In this document: in pieces, positions 45,051 to 58,300 of the stretch
Layout of the letters: each line of letters opens with the position of its first letter
Numbering within the stretch: the first letter of the stretch is position 1
Assembly (NCBI GenBank): GCA_947623455.1
Contig: OX392527.1
Location: 9,234,001-9,298,000, forward strand
Length of the DNA stretch: 64,000 bases
Source: Mimachlamys varia
Taxonomy: Eukaryota > Mollusca > Bivalvia > Pectinida > Pectinidae
Direction of reading: 5' to 3'
Notes under the pieces: generated by a model
Told to the model about the DNA's origin: nothing
Database searches by the model: none
Seen by the model: the letters and a program-made list of their open reading frames with translations, nothing else
Position numbers and translations under genes: made by a program

Positions 45051-47569
45051 TTTCTGTAGGGTTAAGTCTATAACATTTCCGTATTGTTAAGTCTGTTACA
45101 TTTCCGTAGTGTTAAATCTGTAACATTTCCGTAGGGTTAAATCTGTTACTTTTCCGTAGGGTTAAGTATATAACATTTCCGTAATGTTCAGTTTGTAACA
45201 TTTCCGTAGGGTTAAATCTGTTACATTTTCGTAGGGTTTAGTCTGTTACATTTCCGTAGGTATTAAGTCTATAACATTTCCGTATTTTTAAGTCTGTTAC
45301 ATTTCCGTAGTGTAAAATCTGTAACATTTCCGTAGGGTTAAGTTTATAACATTTCCGTAGTGTTCAGTCAGCAATATTTCCGTAGTGTTCAGTTTTTAAC
45401 ATTTCCGTAGGGTTAAGTCAGCAATATTTCCGTAGTTTTCAGTTTGTAACATTTCCGTAGTGTTAAGTCTATAACATTTCCGTACGGTTAAGTCAGCAAT
45501 ATTTCCGTAGTTTTCAGTTTGTAACATTTCCGTAGGGTTAAGTCTGTAACATTTCTGTAGAGTTAAGTCTATAACATTTCCGTAGGGTTAAGTCTATAAC
45601 ATTTGCGTAGGGTTAAATCTGTTACATTTCCGTAGGGTTAAGTTTGTTAAATTTCCGTAGTGTTCAGTCTGTTATATTTCCGTAGTGTTAAGTCTATAAC
45701 ATTTCCGTAGGGTTAAAATCTGTTACATTTCCGTAGGGTTAAGTCTGTTACATTTCCGTAGGGTTAAATCTGTTACATTTCCGTAGGGTTTAGTCTGTTA
45801 CATTTCTGTAGGGTTAAGTCTATAACATTTCCGTATTGTTAAGTCTGTTACATTTCGGTAGTGTTAAATCTGTAACATTTCCGTAGGGTTAAATATGTTA
45901 CTTTTCCGTAGGGTTAAGTCTATAACATTTCCGTAATGTTCAGTTTGTAACATTTCCGTAGGGTTAAATCTGTTACATTTCCGTAGGGTTTAGTCTGTTA
46001 CATTTCCGTAGGTCTTAAGTCTATAACATTTCCGTATTTTTAAGTCTGTTACATTTCCGTAGTGTAAAATCTGTAACATTTCCGTAGGGTTAAGTCTATA
46101 ACATTTCCGTATTGTTAAGTCTGTAAAATTTCCGTAATGTTCAGTTTGTAACATTTCCGTAGGGTTAAGTCTATAACATTTCCGAAGGGTTAAGTCTATA
46201 ATATTTCCGTAGAGTTAAGTCTGTTACATTTCCGTAGGGTTAAGTCTATAACATTTCCGTAGGGTTAAGTCTGTTACATTTCCGTAGGGTTAAATCTGTT
46301 ACATTTCCGCAGTGTTAGGTCTGCGACATTTCCGTATTGTTAAGTCTGTAACATTTCCGTAGGGTTAAGTCTGTTACATTTCCGTAGTTTTCAATCTGTT
46401 ACATTCTCGTAGTGTTCAGTCTGTTACATTTCCGTAGTGTTAAATCTGTAACATTTCCGTAGGGTTAAATCTGTTACATTTCCGTAGGGTTAAGTATATA
46501 ACATTTCCGTAATGTTCAGTTTGTAACATTTCCGTAGGGTCAAATCTGTTACATTTCCGTAGGTCTTAACTCTATAACATTTCCGTATTTTTAAGTCTGT
46601 TACATTTCCGAAGTGTTAAATCTGTAACATTTCCGTAGGGTTAAATCTGTTACATTTCCGTATTGTTAAGTCTATAACATTTCCGTATTGTTGAGTCTGT
46701 AACATTTCCGTAATGTTCAGTTTGTAACATTTCCGTAGGGTTAAGTCTATAACATTTCCGAAGGGTTAAGTCTATAACACTTCCGAAGGGTTAAGTCTAT
46801 AACATTTCCGTATTGTTAAGTCTATTATATTTCCGTAGAGTTAAGTCTGTTACATTTCCGTAGGGTTAAGTCTGTTACATTTCCGTAGGGTTAAGTCTGT
46901 TACATTTCCGTAGGGTTAAATCTGTTACATTTCCGTAGTGTTAGGTCTGCGACATTTCCGTATTGTTAAGTCTGTATCATTTCCGTAGGGTTAAGTCTAT
47001 AACATTTCCGTAGTGTTCAGTCAGCAATATTTCCGTACTGTTCAGTTTGTAACATTTCCGTAGTGTTAAGTCTGTAACATTTCCGTAGGGTTAAGTCAGC
47101 AATATTTTAGTAGTGTTAAGTTTTTAACATTTCCGTAGGGCTAAGTCAGGAATATTTCCGTAGTGTTCAGTTTGTAACATTTCCGTAGTGTTAAGTCTAT
47201 AACATTTCCGTACGGTTAAGTCAGCAATATTTCCGTAGTGTTGATTTTGTAACATTTCCGTAGGGTTAAGTCTGTAACATTTCCGTAGTGTTCAGTCTGT
47301 TACATTTCCGTATTGTTTAGTTTGTTACATTCCCGTAGTGTTCAGTCTGTAACATTTCCGTAGGGTTAAGTCTGTTACATTTCCGTAGTTTTCAGTCTGT
47401 TACATTCTCGTAGTGTTCAGTCTGTTACATTTCCGTATTGTTTAGTTTGTTACATTCCCGTAGTGTTCAGTCTGTAACGTTTCCGTAGGGTTAAGTCTGT
47501 TACATTTTCGTAGTTTTCAGTCTGTTACATTCTGGTAGTGTTCAGTCTGTTACATTTCCGTAGTGTTGA

Positions 47570-48780
47570 GTCTGTAACATTTCCGTAGGGTTAAGTCTGT
47601 AACATTTCCGTAGGCTTAAGTCTGTTATATTTCCGTAGGGTTAAGTCTTTTACATTTCCGTAACGTGAAGTCTGTGACATTTCCGTAGGGTAAAATGTGA
47701 AACATTTCCGTAGTGTTAAGTCTGTAACATTTCCGTATAGTGTTTCATCTAAGTCTTTTACATTTCCGTAGTGTTGCGTTTGTTACATTTCCGTAGGGTT
47801 AAGTCAGCAACATTTCCGTAAAGTTCAGTTCGTAACATTTCCGTAGGGTTAAGTCTGTAACATTTCCGTAGGGTTAAGTCTGTTACATTTCCGTAGTGTT
47901 CAGTTTGTAACATTTCCGTAGTGTTAAGTCTATAACATTTCCGTAGGGTTAAGTCAGCAACATTTCCGTAGTGTTCAGTTTGTAATATTTCCGTAGGGTT
48001 AAGTCTATAACATTTCCGTAGGGTTAAGTCTGTTATATTTCCGTAGGGTTAAGACTGTAACATTTCTGTAGGGTTAAGTCTATAACATGTCCGTTTGGTT
48101 AAATCTGTAACATTTCGGTAGGGTTAAGTCTGTTATATTCTCGTAGTGTTCAGTCTGTTACATTTCCGTAGTGTTAAATCTGTAACATTTCCGTAGGGTT
48201 AAGTCTGTAACATTTCCGTAGGCTTAAGTCTGTTATATTTCCGTAGGGTTAAGTCTTTTACATTTCCGTAACGTGAAGTCTGTGACATTTCCGTAGGGTA
48301 AAATGTGAAACATTTCCGTAGTGTTAAGTCTGTAACATTTCCGTATAGTGTTTCATCTAAGTCTTTTACATTTCCGTAGTGTTGAGTTTGTTACATTTCC
48401 GTAGGGTTAAGTCAGCAACATTTCCGTAGAGTTCAGTTTGTAACATTTCCGTAGGGTTAAGTCTGTAACATTTCCGTAGGGTTAAGTCTGTTACATTTCC
48501 GTAGTGTTCAGTTTGTAACATTCCCGTAGTGTTAAGTTTATAACATTTCCGTAGGGTTAAGTCAGCAACATTTCCGTAGTGTTCAGTTTGTAATATTTCC
48601 GTAGGGTTAAGTCTATAACATTTCCGTAGGGTTAAGTCTGTTATATTTCCGTAGGGTTAAGACTGTAACATTTCTGTAGGGTTAAGTCTATAACATGTCC
48701 GTTTGGTTAAATCTGTAACATTTCGGTAGGGTTAAGTCTGTTACATTTCCGTTGGTTAAGTCTGTTACATTTCCGTACAT
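47570..48780. repeat. 608-bp tandem duplication within the 25-bp satellite
   Basis: The odd unit TAACGTGAAGTCTGTGAC occurs at 47661 and 48269, 608 bp apart. The same neighbours follow each time (TAAAATGTGAAAC, TATAGTGTTTCATCTAAG, CATGTCCGTTTGGTTAAA). This is one local block duplication. Confidence 0.85.
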
Positions 48781-50019
48781 TAAGTCTGTTACATTTCCAT
48801 AGGGTTATGTCTATTACATTTCCGTAGGGTTAAGTCTGTTACATTTCCGTAGGGTTAAGTCTGTTACATTTCCGTAGGGTTAAGTCTGTTACATTTCCGT
48901 AGGGTTAAGTCTGTTACATTCCCGTAGGGTTAAATTCTATAGCATTTCCGTAGTGTTAAATTTTTAACATTTCCGTAGGGTTAAGTCTGTTACATTTCCG
49001 TAGGGTTAATTCTGTTACATTTCCGTTGGGTTAAGTCTGTTACATTTCCGTAGGGTTAAGTCTGTTACATTTCCGTAGGGTTAAATCTGCAAGATATCCG
49101 TAGGGTTAAGTCTGTAACATTTCCTCAGGGTTAAGACTTTTACATTTCTGTAGCGTGAAGTTTGTTACATTTCCGTATGTTTAAATGTGTATCATTTCCG
49201 GATTGTTAAATCTGTAAGATTTCCGAAGGGTTAAGTCTGTAACATTTCCTCAGGGTTAAGACTTTTACATTTCTGTAGCGTGAAATCTGTTACATTTCCG
49301 TAGGTTTAAATGTGTATCATTTCCGGATTGTTAAATCTGTAAGATTTCCGAAGGGTTAAGTCTGTAACACTCCGTAGGGTGGAGTCTATAACATTTCCGT
49401 TGTGTTTTGTCTGTTACATTTATGTAGGGTTAAGTCTGTTACATTTCCGTAGTGTTAAATGGTATCATTTCCGGATTGCTAAATCTGTAAGATTTCCGTA
49501 GGGTTAAGTCTGTAACATTTCCGTAGTGTTCAGTCTGTTACATTTCCGTATTGTTTAGTTTGTTACATTCCCGTAGTGTTCAGTCTGTAACATTTCCGTA
49601 GGGTTAAGTCTGTTACATTTCCGTAGTGTTCAGTCTGTAACATTTCCCTAAGGTTAAGTTTTTTACATTTCCGTAGCGTGAAGTCTGTTACATTTCCGTA
49701 GGGTAAAATGTGAAACATTTCCGTAGTGTTAAGTCTGCTAGATTTCCGTATTGTTTAATCTGTAAAATTTCCGTAGGGTTAAGTCTATTATATTTCCGTA
49801 GGGTTAAGTCTTTTACATTTTCGTAGCTTGAAGTCTGTTACATTTCCGTAGGGTAAAATGTGAAACATTTCCGTAAGGTTAAGTCTGTTACATTTCCGTA
49901 GGGTTCAGTCTGTTACATTTCCGTAGGGTTAAGTCTGTTACATTTCCGTAGTGTTAAGTCTGTTACATTTCCGTAGCGTTGAGCCTGCAACATTTCCTTA
50001 GTGGTAAGTCACTTACATT

Positions 50020-52300
50020 TCCCTAGTGTTCAGTTTGTAACATTTCCGTAGGGTTAAGTCTTTTACATTTCCGCAGCGTTGAGTTTGTAACATTTCCGTA
50101 GGGTTAAGTCTGTTACATTTCCGTAAGGTTAAATGTATAATATTTCCGTATTGTTAAATCTGTAAGATTTCCGTAGGGTTAAGTCAGTAACATTTCCGTA
50201 GGGTTAAGTCTATTACATTTCCGTAGGGTTAAGTCTGTTACATTTCCGTAGGGTTAAGTCTGTTACATTTCCGTAGTGTTCAGTCTGTTATAATTCCGTA
50301 GGGTTAAGTCTGTTACATTTCCGTAGTGTTCAGTCTGTTACATTTCCGTATTGTTAAATCTTCAAGATTTCCGTAGGATTAAGTCTGTAACATTTCCGTA
50401 GGGTTAAGTCTATAACATTTCCGTAGTGTTCAGTCAGCAATATTTCCGTAGTGTTCAGTTTGTAACATTTCCGTAGTGTTAAGTCTGAAACATTTCCGTA
50501 GGGTTAAGTCAGCAATATTTCCGTAGTGTTCAGTTTGTAACATTTCCGTAGGGTTAAGTCAGCAATATTTCCGTATAGTGTTCAGTTTGTAACATTTCCG
50601 TAGGGTTAAGTCTGTAACATTTCCGTAGTGTTGAGTTTGTAACATTTCCGTAGGGTTAAGTCTGTAACATTTCTGTAGAGTTAAGTCTATAACATTTCCG
50701 TAGGGTTAAATCTGGTACATTTCCGTAGGGTTATAGGTCTGTTATATTTCCGTAGGGTTGAGTCTGTTACATTTCCGTAGTGTTAAGTCTGTTATATTTC
50801 CGTAGGATTAAGTCTGTTACATTTCCATAGTGTTAAATCTGTTACATTTCCGTATTGTTAAGTCTGTTACATTTCCGTAGGGTTAAGTCTGTTATATTTC
50901 CGTAGGATTAAATCTGTTACATTTCCGTAGTGTTAAGTCTGTTATATTTCCGTAGGGTTAAGTCTGTTACATTTCCGTAGTGTTAAATCTGTTACATTTC
51001 CGTAGGGTTAAGTCTGTTACATTTCCGTAGGGTTAAATCTGTTACATTTCCGTAGGGTTAAGTCTGTTACATTTCCGTAGGTTTAAGTCGGTTGTATTCC
51101 CGTAGGATTAAGTCTGTTACATTTCCGTAGTGTTAAGTCTGTTATATTTCCGTTGGATTAAGTCTGTTACATTTCCGTAGGATTAAGTCTGTTACATTTC
51201 CGTAGTGTTAAGTCTATAACATTTCCGTAGGGTTAAGTCTGTAACATTTCCGTAGGGTTAAGTCTGTAACATTTCCGTAGGGTTAAGTCTGTAACATTTC
51301 CGTAGGTTAAGTCTGTAACACTCCGTAGGGTTAAGTGTGTAACATTCTCACCAGCTTGACTTTCTAAAATTTCCGTAGTAGTAAGTCTCTAACATTTCTG
51401 TTGTTTTCAGATTGTTACATTTCCGTAGGGGTAAGTCTGTCACATTTCCGTAGGATTAAGTCTGTTACATTTCCCTAGTGTTCAGTTTGTAACATTTCCG
51501 TAGGGTTAAGTCTTTTACATTTCCGCAGCGTTGAGTTTGTAACATTTCCGTAGGGTTAAGTCTGTTACATTTCCGTAGGGTTAAATGTATAATATTTCCG
51601 TATTGTTAAATCTGTAAGATTTCCGTAGGGTTAAGTCAGTAACATTTCCGTAGGGTTAAGTCTATTACATTTCCGTAGGGTTAAGTCTGTTACATTTCCG
51701 TAGGGTTAAGTCTGTTACATTTCCGTAGTGTTCAGTCTGTTATAATTCCGTAGGGTTAAGTCTGTTACATTTCCGTAGTGTTCAGTCTGTTACATTTCCG
51801 TATTGTTAAATCTTCAAGATTTCCGTAGGATTAAGTCTGTAACATTTCCGTAGGGTTAAGTCTATAACATTTCCGTAGTGTTCAGTCAGCAATATTTCCG
51901 TAGTGTTCAGTTTGTAACATTTCCGTAGTGTTAAGTCTGTAACATTTCCGTAGGGTTAAGTCAGCAATATTTCCGTAGTGTTCAGTTTGTAACATTTCCG
52001 TAGGGTTAAGTCAGCAATATTTCCGTATAGTGTTCAGTTTGTAACATTTCCGTAGTGTTAAGTCTATAACATTTCCGTAGGGTTAAGTCAGCAATATTTC
52101 CGTAGTGTTCAGTTTGTAACATATCCGTAGGGTTAAGTCTGTAACATTTCCGTAGTGTTGAGTTTGTAACATTTCCGTAGGGTTAAGTCTGTAACATTTC
52201 TGTAGAGTTAAGTCTATAACATTTCCGTAGGGTTAAATCTGGTACATTTCCGTAGGGTTAGGTCTGTTATATTTCCGTAGGGTTGAGTCTGTTACATTTC
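50020..52300. repeat. About 1452-bp tandem duplication within the 25-bp satellite
   Basis: CCGCAGCGTTGAG occurs at 50071 and 51523. The same series of variants follows in both places (AATGTATAATATTTCC, CTTCAAGATTTCC, TATAGTGTTCAG). The second copy has small insertions relative to the first. Confidence 0.82.
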
Positions 52301-55300
52301 CGTAGTGTTAAGTCTGTTATATTTCCGTAGGATTAAGTCTGTTACATTTCCATAGTGTTAAATCTGTTACATTTCCGTATTGTTAAGTCTGTTACATTTC
52401 CGTAGGGTTAAGTCTGTTATATTTCCGTAGGATTAAGTCTGTTACATTTCCGTAGTGTTAAGTCTGTTATATTTCCGTAGGGTTAAGTCTGTTACATTTC
52501 CGTAGGGTTAAATCTGTTACATTTCCGTAGGGTTAAGTCTGTTACATTTCCGTAGGGTTAAGTCTGTTATATTTCCGTAGGATTAAGTCTGTTACATTTC
52601 CGTAGTGTTAAATCTGTTACATTTCCGTAGGGTTAAGTCTGTTACATTTCCGTAGGGTTAAATCTGTTACATTTCCGTAGGGTTAAGTCTGTTACATTTC
52701 CGTAGGTTTAAGTCGGTTGTATTCCCGTAGGATTAAGTCTGTTACATTTCCGTAGTGTTAAGTCTGTTATATTTCCGTAGGATTAAGTCTGTTACATTTC
52801 CGTAGGATTAAGTCTGTTACATTTCCGTAGTGTTAAGTCTATAACATTTTCGTAGGGTTAAGTCTGTAACATTTCCGTAGGGTTAAGTCTGTAACATTTC
52901 CGTAGGTTAAGTCTGTAACACTCCGTAGGGTTGAGTGTGTAACATTCTCACCAGCTTGACTTTCTAAAATTTCCGTAGTAGTAAGTCTCTAACATTTCTG
53001 TTGTTTTCAGATTGTTACATTTCCGTAGAGGTAAGTCTGTCACATTTCCGTAGGATTAAGTCTGTTACATTTCCGTAGGGTTAAGTCTGTTGCATTCCCG
53101 TAGGGTTCAGTCTATAACATTTCCGTATGGTTAAATCTCCGACATTTCCGTAGGGTTAAGTCTGTTACATTTCCGTAGGGTTAGGTCTGTTACATTTCCG
53201 TACGGTTAAGTCTGTTGCATTCCCGTAGGGTTCAGTCTATAACATTTCCGTATGGTTAAATCTCCAACATTTCCGTAGGGTTAAGTCTGTTACATTTCCG
53301 TAGGGTTAAATCTGTTACATTTCCGTAGAGTTAAGTCTGGTTCATTTCCGTAGGGTTAAGTCTGTAACATTTCCGTAGGGTTAAGTCTGTAACATTTCCG
53401 TAGGGTTAAGTCTGTTACATTTCCGTAGTGTTAAATCTGTTACATTTCCGTAGGGTTAAATCTGTTACATTTCCGTAGGGTTAAGTCTATAACAATTCCG
53501 TAGGGTTCAATCTGTTACATTTCCGTAGGGTTAAGTCTGTAGCATTCTCGTAGTGTTAAGTCTATAACATTTCCGTAGGGTTAAGTCTGTTACATTTCCG
53601 TAGTGTTCAGTCTGTTATATTTCCGTAGTATTTGGTCTGCAACATTTCCGAAGGGTTAAGTTTGTTACATTTCCGTAGTGTTCAGTCTGTTATATTTCCT
53701 TAGTGTTAAGTCTATACCATTTCCGTAGGGTTAAGTCTGTTACATTTCCGTAGGGTTAAGTCTGTAACATTTCCGTAGGGTTAAGTCTGTTACATTTCCG
53801 TAGTGATAGGTCTGTCACATTTCCGTAGGGTTAAGTCTGTAACATTTCCGTAGTGTTAAGTCTGTAACACTCCGTAAGGTTAAGTGTGTAACATTCTCAC
53901 CAGCTTGACTTTCTAAAATTTCCGTAGTAGTAATTCTCTAACATTTCAGTTGTTTTCAGTTTGTTACATTTCCGTAGGGGTAAGTCTGTCACATTTCCGT
54001 AGGATTAAGTCTGTTACATTTCCGTAGGGTTAAGTCTGTTGCATTCCCGTAGGGTTCAGTCTATAACATTTCCGTATGGTTAAATCTCCAACATTTCCGT
54101 ATGGTTAAGTCTGTTACATTTCCGTAGGGTTAAATCTGTTACATTTCCGTAGAGTTAAGTCTGTTACATTTCCGTAGGGTTAAGTCTGTAACATTTCCGT
54201 AGGGTTAAGTCTGTAACATTTCCGTAGGGTTAAGTCTGTTAAATTTCCGTAGTGTTAAATCTGTAACATTTCCGTAGGGTTAAATCTGTTACATTTCCGT
54301 AGGGTTAAGTCTGTTATATTTCCGTAGGATTAAGTCTGTTACATTTTCGTAGTGTTAAGTCTGTTATATTTCCGTAGGGTTAAGTCTGTTACATTTCCGT
54401 AGGGTTAAATCTGTTACATTTCCGTAGGGTTAAGTCTGTTACATTTCCGTAGGGTTAAGTCTGTTATATTTCCGTAGGATTAAGTCTGTTACATTTCCGT
54501 AGTGTTAAATCTGTTACATTTCCGTAGGGTTAAGTCTGTTATATTTCCGTAGGGTTAAGTCTGTTACATTTCCGTAGTGTTAAATCTGTTACATTTCCGT
54601 AGGGTTAAGTCTGTTACATTTCCGTAGTGTTAAATCTGTTACATTTCCGTAGGGTTAAGTCTGTTATATTTCCGTAGGGTTAAGTCTGTTACATTTCCGT
54701 AGTGTTAAATCTGTTACATTTCCGTAGGGTTAAGTCTGTTACATTTCCGTAGGGTTAAATCTGTTACATTTCCGTAGGGTTAAGTCTGTTACATTTCCGT
54801 AGGGTTAAGTCGGTTGTATTCCCGTAGGATTAAGTCTGTTACATTTCCTTAGTGTTAAGTCTGTTATATTTCCGTAGGATTAAGTCTGTTACATTTCCGT
54901 AGGATTAAGTCTGTTACATTTCCGTAGTGTTAAGTCTATAACATTTCCGTAGGGTTAAGTCTGTAACATTTCCGTAGGGTAAAGTCTGTAACATTTCCGT
55001 AGGTTAAGTCTGTAACACTCCGTAGGGTTGAGTGTGTAACATTCTCACCAGCTTGACTTTCTAAAATTTCCGTAGTAGTAAGTCTCTAACATTTCTGTTG
55101 TTTTCAGATTGTTACATTTCCGTAGAGGTAAGTCTGTCACATTTCCGTAGGATTAAGTCTGTTACATTTCCGTAGGGTTAAGTCTGTTGCATTCCCGTAG
55201 TGTTCAGTCTATAACATTTCCGTATGGTTAAATCTCCAACATTTCCGTAGGGTTAAGTCTGTTACATTTCCGTAGGGTTAGGTCTGTTACATTTCCGTAC

Positions 55301-58300
55301 GGTTAAGTCTGTTGCATTCCCGTAGGGTTCAGTCTATAACATTTCCGTATGATTAAATCTCCAACATTTCCGTAGGGTTAAGTCTGTTACATTTCCGTAG
55401 GGTTAAATCTGTTACATTTCCGTAGAGTTAAGTCTGGTTCATTTCCGTAGGGTTAAGTCTGTAACATTTCCGTAGGGTTAAGTCTGTAACATTGCCGTAG
55501 GGTTAAGTCTGTTACATTTCCGTAGTGTTAAATCTGTTACATTTCCGTAGGGTTAAATCTGTTACATTTCCGTAGGGTTAAGTCTATAACAATTCCATAG
55601 GGTTCAATCTGTTACATTTCCGTAGGGTTAAGTCTGTAGCATTCTCGTAGTGTTAAGTCTATAACATTTCCGTAGGGTTAAGTCTGTTACATTTCCGTAG
55701 TGTTCAGTCTGTTATATTTCCGTAGTATTTGGTCTGCAACATTTCCGAAGGGTTAAGTTTGTTACATTTCCGTAGTGTTCAGTCTGTTATATTTCCTTAG
55801 TGTTAAGTCTATACCATTTCCGTAAGGTTAAGTCTGTTACATTTCCGTAGGGTTAAGTCTGTAACATTTCCGTAGGGTTAAGTCTGTTACATTTCCGTAG
55901 TGTTAGGTCTGTCACATTTCCGTAGGGTTAAGTCTGTAACATTTCCGTAGGGTTAAGTCTGTAACACTCCGTAAGGTTAAGTGTGTAACATTCTCACCAG
56001 CTTGACTTTCTAAAATTTCCGTAGTAGTAAGTCTCTAACATTTCAGTTGTTTTCAGTTTGTTACATTTCCGTAGGGGTAAGTCTGTCACATTTCCGTAGG
56101 ATTAAGTCTGTTACATTTCCGTAGGGTTAAGTCTGTTGCATTCCCGTAGGGTTCAGTCTATAACATTTCCGTATGGTTAAATCTCCAACATTTCCGTAGG
56201 GTTAAGTCTGTTACATTTCCGTAGGGTTAAATCTGTTACATTTCCGTAGAGTTAAGTCTGTTACATTTCCGTAGGGTTAAGTCTGTAACATTTCCGTAGG
56301 GTTAAGTCTGTAACATTTCCGTAGGGTTAAGTCTGTTACATTTCCGTAGTGTTAAATCTGTAACATTTCCGTAGGGTTAAATCTGTTACATTTCCGTAGG
56401 GTTAAGTCTATAACAATTCCGTAGGGTTCAATCTGTTACATTTCCGTAGGGTTAAGACTGTAGCATTCTCGTAGTGTTAAGTCTATAACATTTCCGTAGG
56501 GTTAAGTCTGCAACATTTCCGTAGGGTTAAATCTGTTACATTTCCGTAGGGTTTAATCTATAACATTTCCGTAGGGTTAAGTCTGCAACATTTCCGTAGG
56601 GTTTAATCTGTTATATTTCCGTTGTGTTAGGTCTGCAACATTTTCGAAGGGTTAAGTTTGTTACATTTCCGTAGTGTTCAGTCTGTTATATTTCCGTAGT
56701 GTTAAGTCTATAACATTTCCGTAGGGTTAAGTCTGTTACATTTACGTAGGGTTAAGTCTGTTACATTTCCGTAGGGTTAAGTCTGTTACATTTCCGTAGG
56801 GTTAAGTCTGTTACATTTCCGTAGGGTTTTGTCTATAACATTTCCGTAGGGTTAAGTCTGCAACATTTCCGTAGGGTTAAATCTGTTACATTTCCGTAGG
56901 GTTTAATCTATAACATTTCCGTAGGGTTAAGTCTGCAACATTTCCGTAGGGTTTAATCTGTTACATTTCCGTAGGGTTAAGTCTATAACATTACCGTAGG
57001 GTTAAGTCTGTTACATTTCCTTAGGGTTAGATCTGTTACATTTACGTAGGGATTAGTCTGTAACATTTCTGTAGGGTTAAGTCTATAACATTTCCGTATT
57101 GTTAAGTCTGTTACATTTCCGTAGTGTTAAATCTGTAACATTTCCGTAGGGTTAAATCTGTTACATTTCCGTAGGGTTAAGTCTATAACATTTCCGAAAT
57201 GTTCAGTTTGTAACATTTCCGTAGGGTTAAATCTGTTACATTTTCGTAGGATTTAGTCTGTTACATTTCCGTAGGTCTTAAGTCTATAACATTTCCGTAT
57301 TGTTAAGTCTGTTACATTTCCGTAGTGTTAAATCTGTAACATTTCCGTAGGGTTAAATCTGTTACATTTCCGTAGGGTTAAGTCTGTTACATTTCCGTAG
57401 GATTAAGTCTGTTACATTTCCGTAGTGTTAAATCTGTTACATTTCCATAGTGTTCAGTCTGTTACATTTCCGTAGGGTTAAGTCTGTTACATTTCCGTAG
57501 GATTAAGTCTGTTACATTTCCGTAGTGTTAAATCTGTTACATTTCCGTAGGGTTAAGTTTGTTACATTTCCGTAGGGTTAAGTCTGTTATATTTCCGTAG
57601 GGATAAGTCTGTTACATTTCCGTAGTGTTAAATCTGTTACATTTCCGTAGGGTTAAGTCTGTTACATTTCCGTAGGGTTAAATCTGTTACATTTCCGTAG
57701 GGTTAAGTCTGTAACATTTCCGTAGGGTTAAGTCTGTTACATTTCCGTAGGGTTAAATCTGTTACATTTCCGTAGGTTTAAGTCGGTTGTATTCCCGTAG
57801 GATTAAGTCTGTTACATTTCCGTAGGATTAAGTCTGTTACATTTCCGTAGTGTTAAGTCTGTTATATTTCCGTAGGATTAAGTCTGTTACATTTCCGTAG
57901 TGTTAAGTCTGTTATATTTCCGTAGGATTAAGTCTGTTACATTTCCGTAGTGTTAAGTCTATAACATTTCCGTAGGGTTAAGTCTGTAACATTTCCGTAG
58001 GGTTAAGTCTGTTACATTTCCGTAGTGTTAAATCTGTTACATTTCCGTAGGGTTAAATCTGTTACATTTCCGTAGGGTTAAGACTGTAGCATTCTCGTAG
58101 TGTTAAGTCTATAACATTTCCGTAGGGTTAAGTCTGTTACATTTCCGTAGTGTTCAGTCTGTTATATTTCCGTAGTGTTTGGTCTGCAACATTTCCGAAG
58201 GGTTAAGTTTGTTACATTTCCGTAGTGTTCAGTCTGTTATATTTCCGTAGTGTTTGGTCTGCAACATTTCCGAAGGGTTAAGTTTGTTACATTTCCGTAG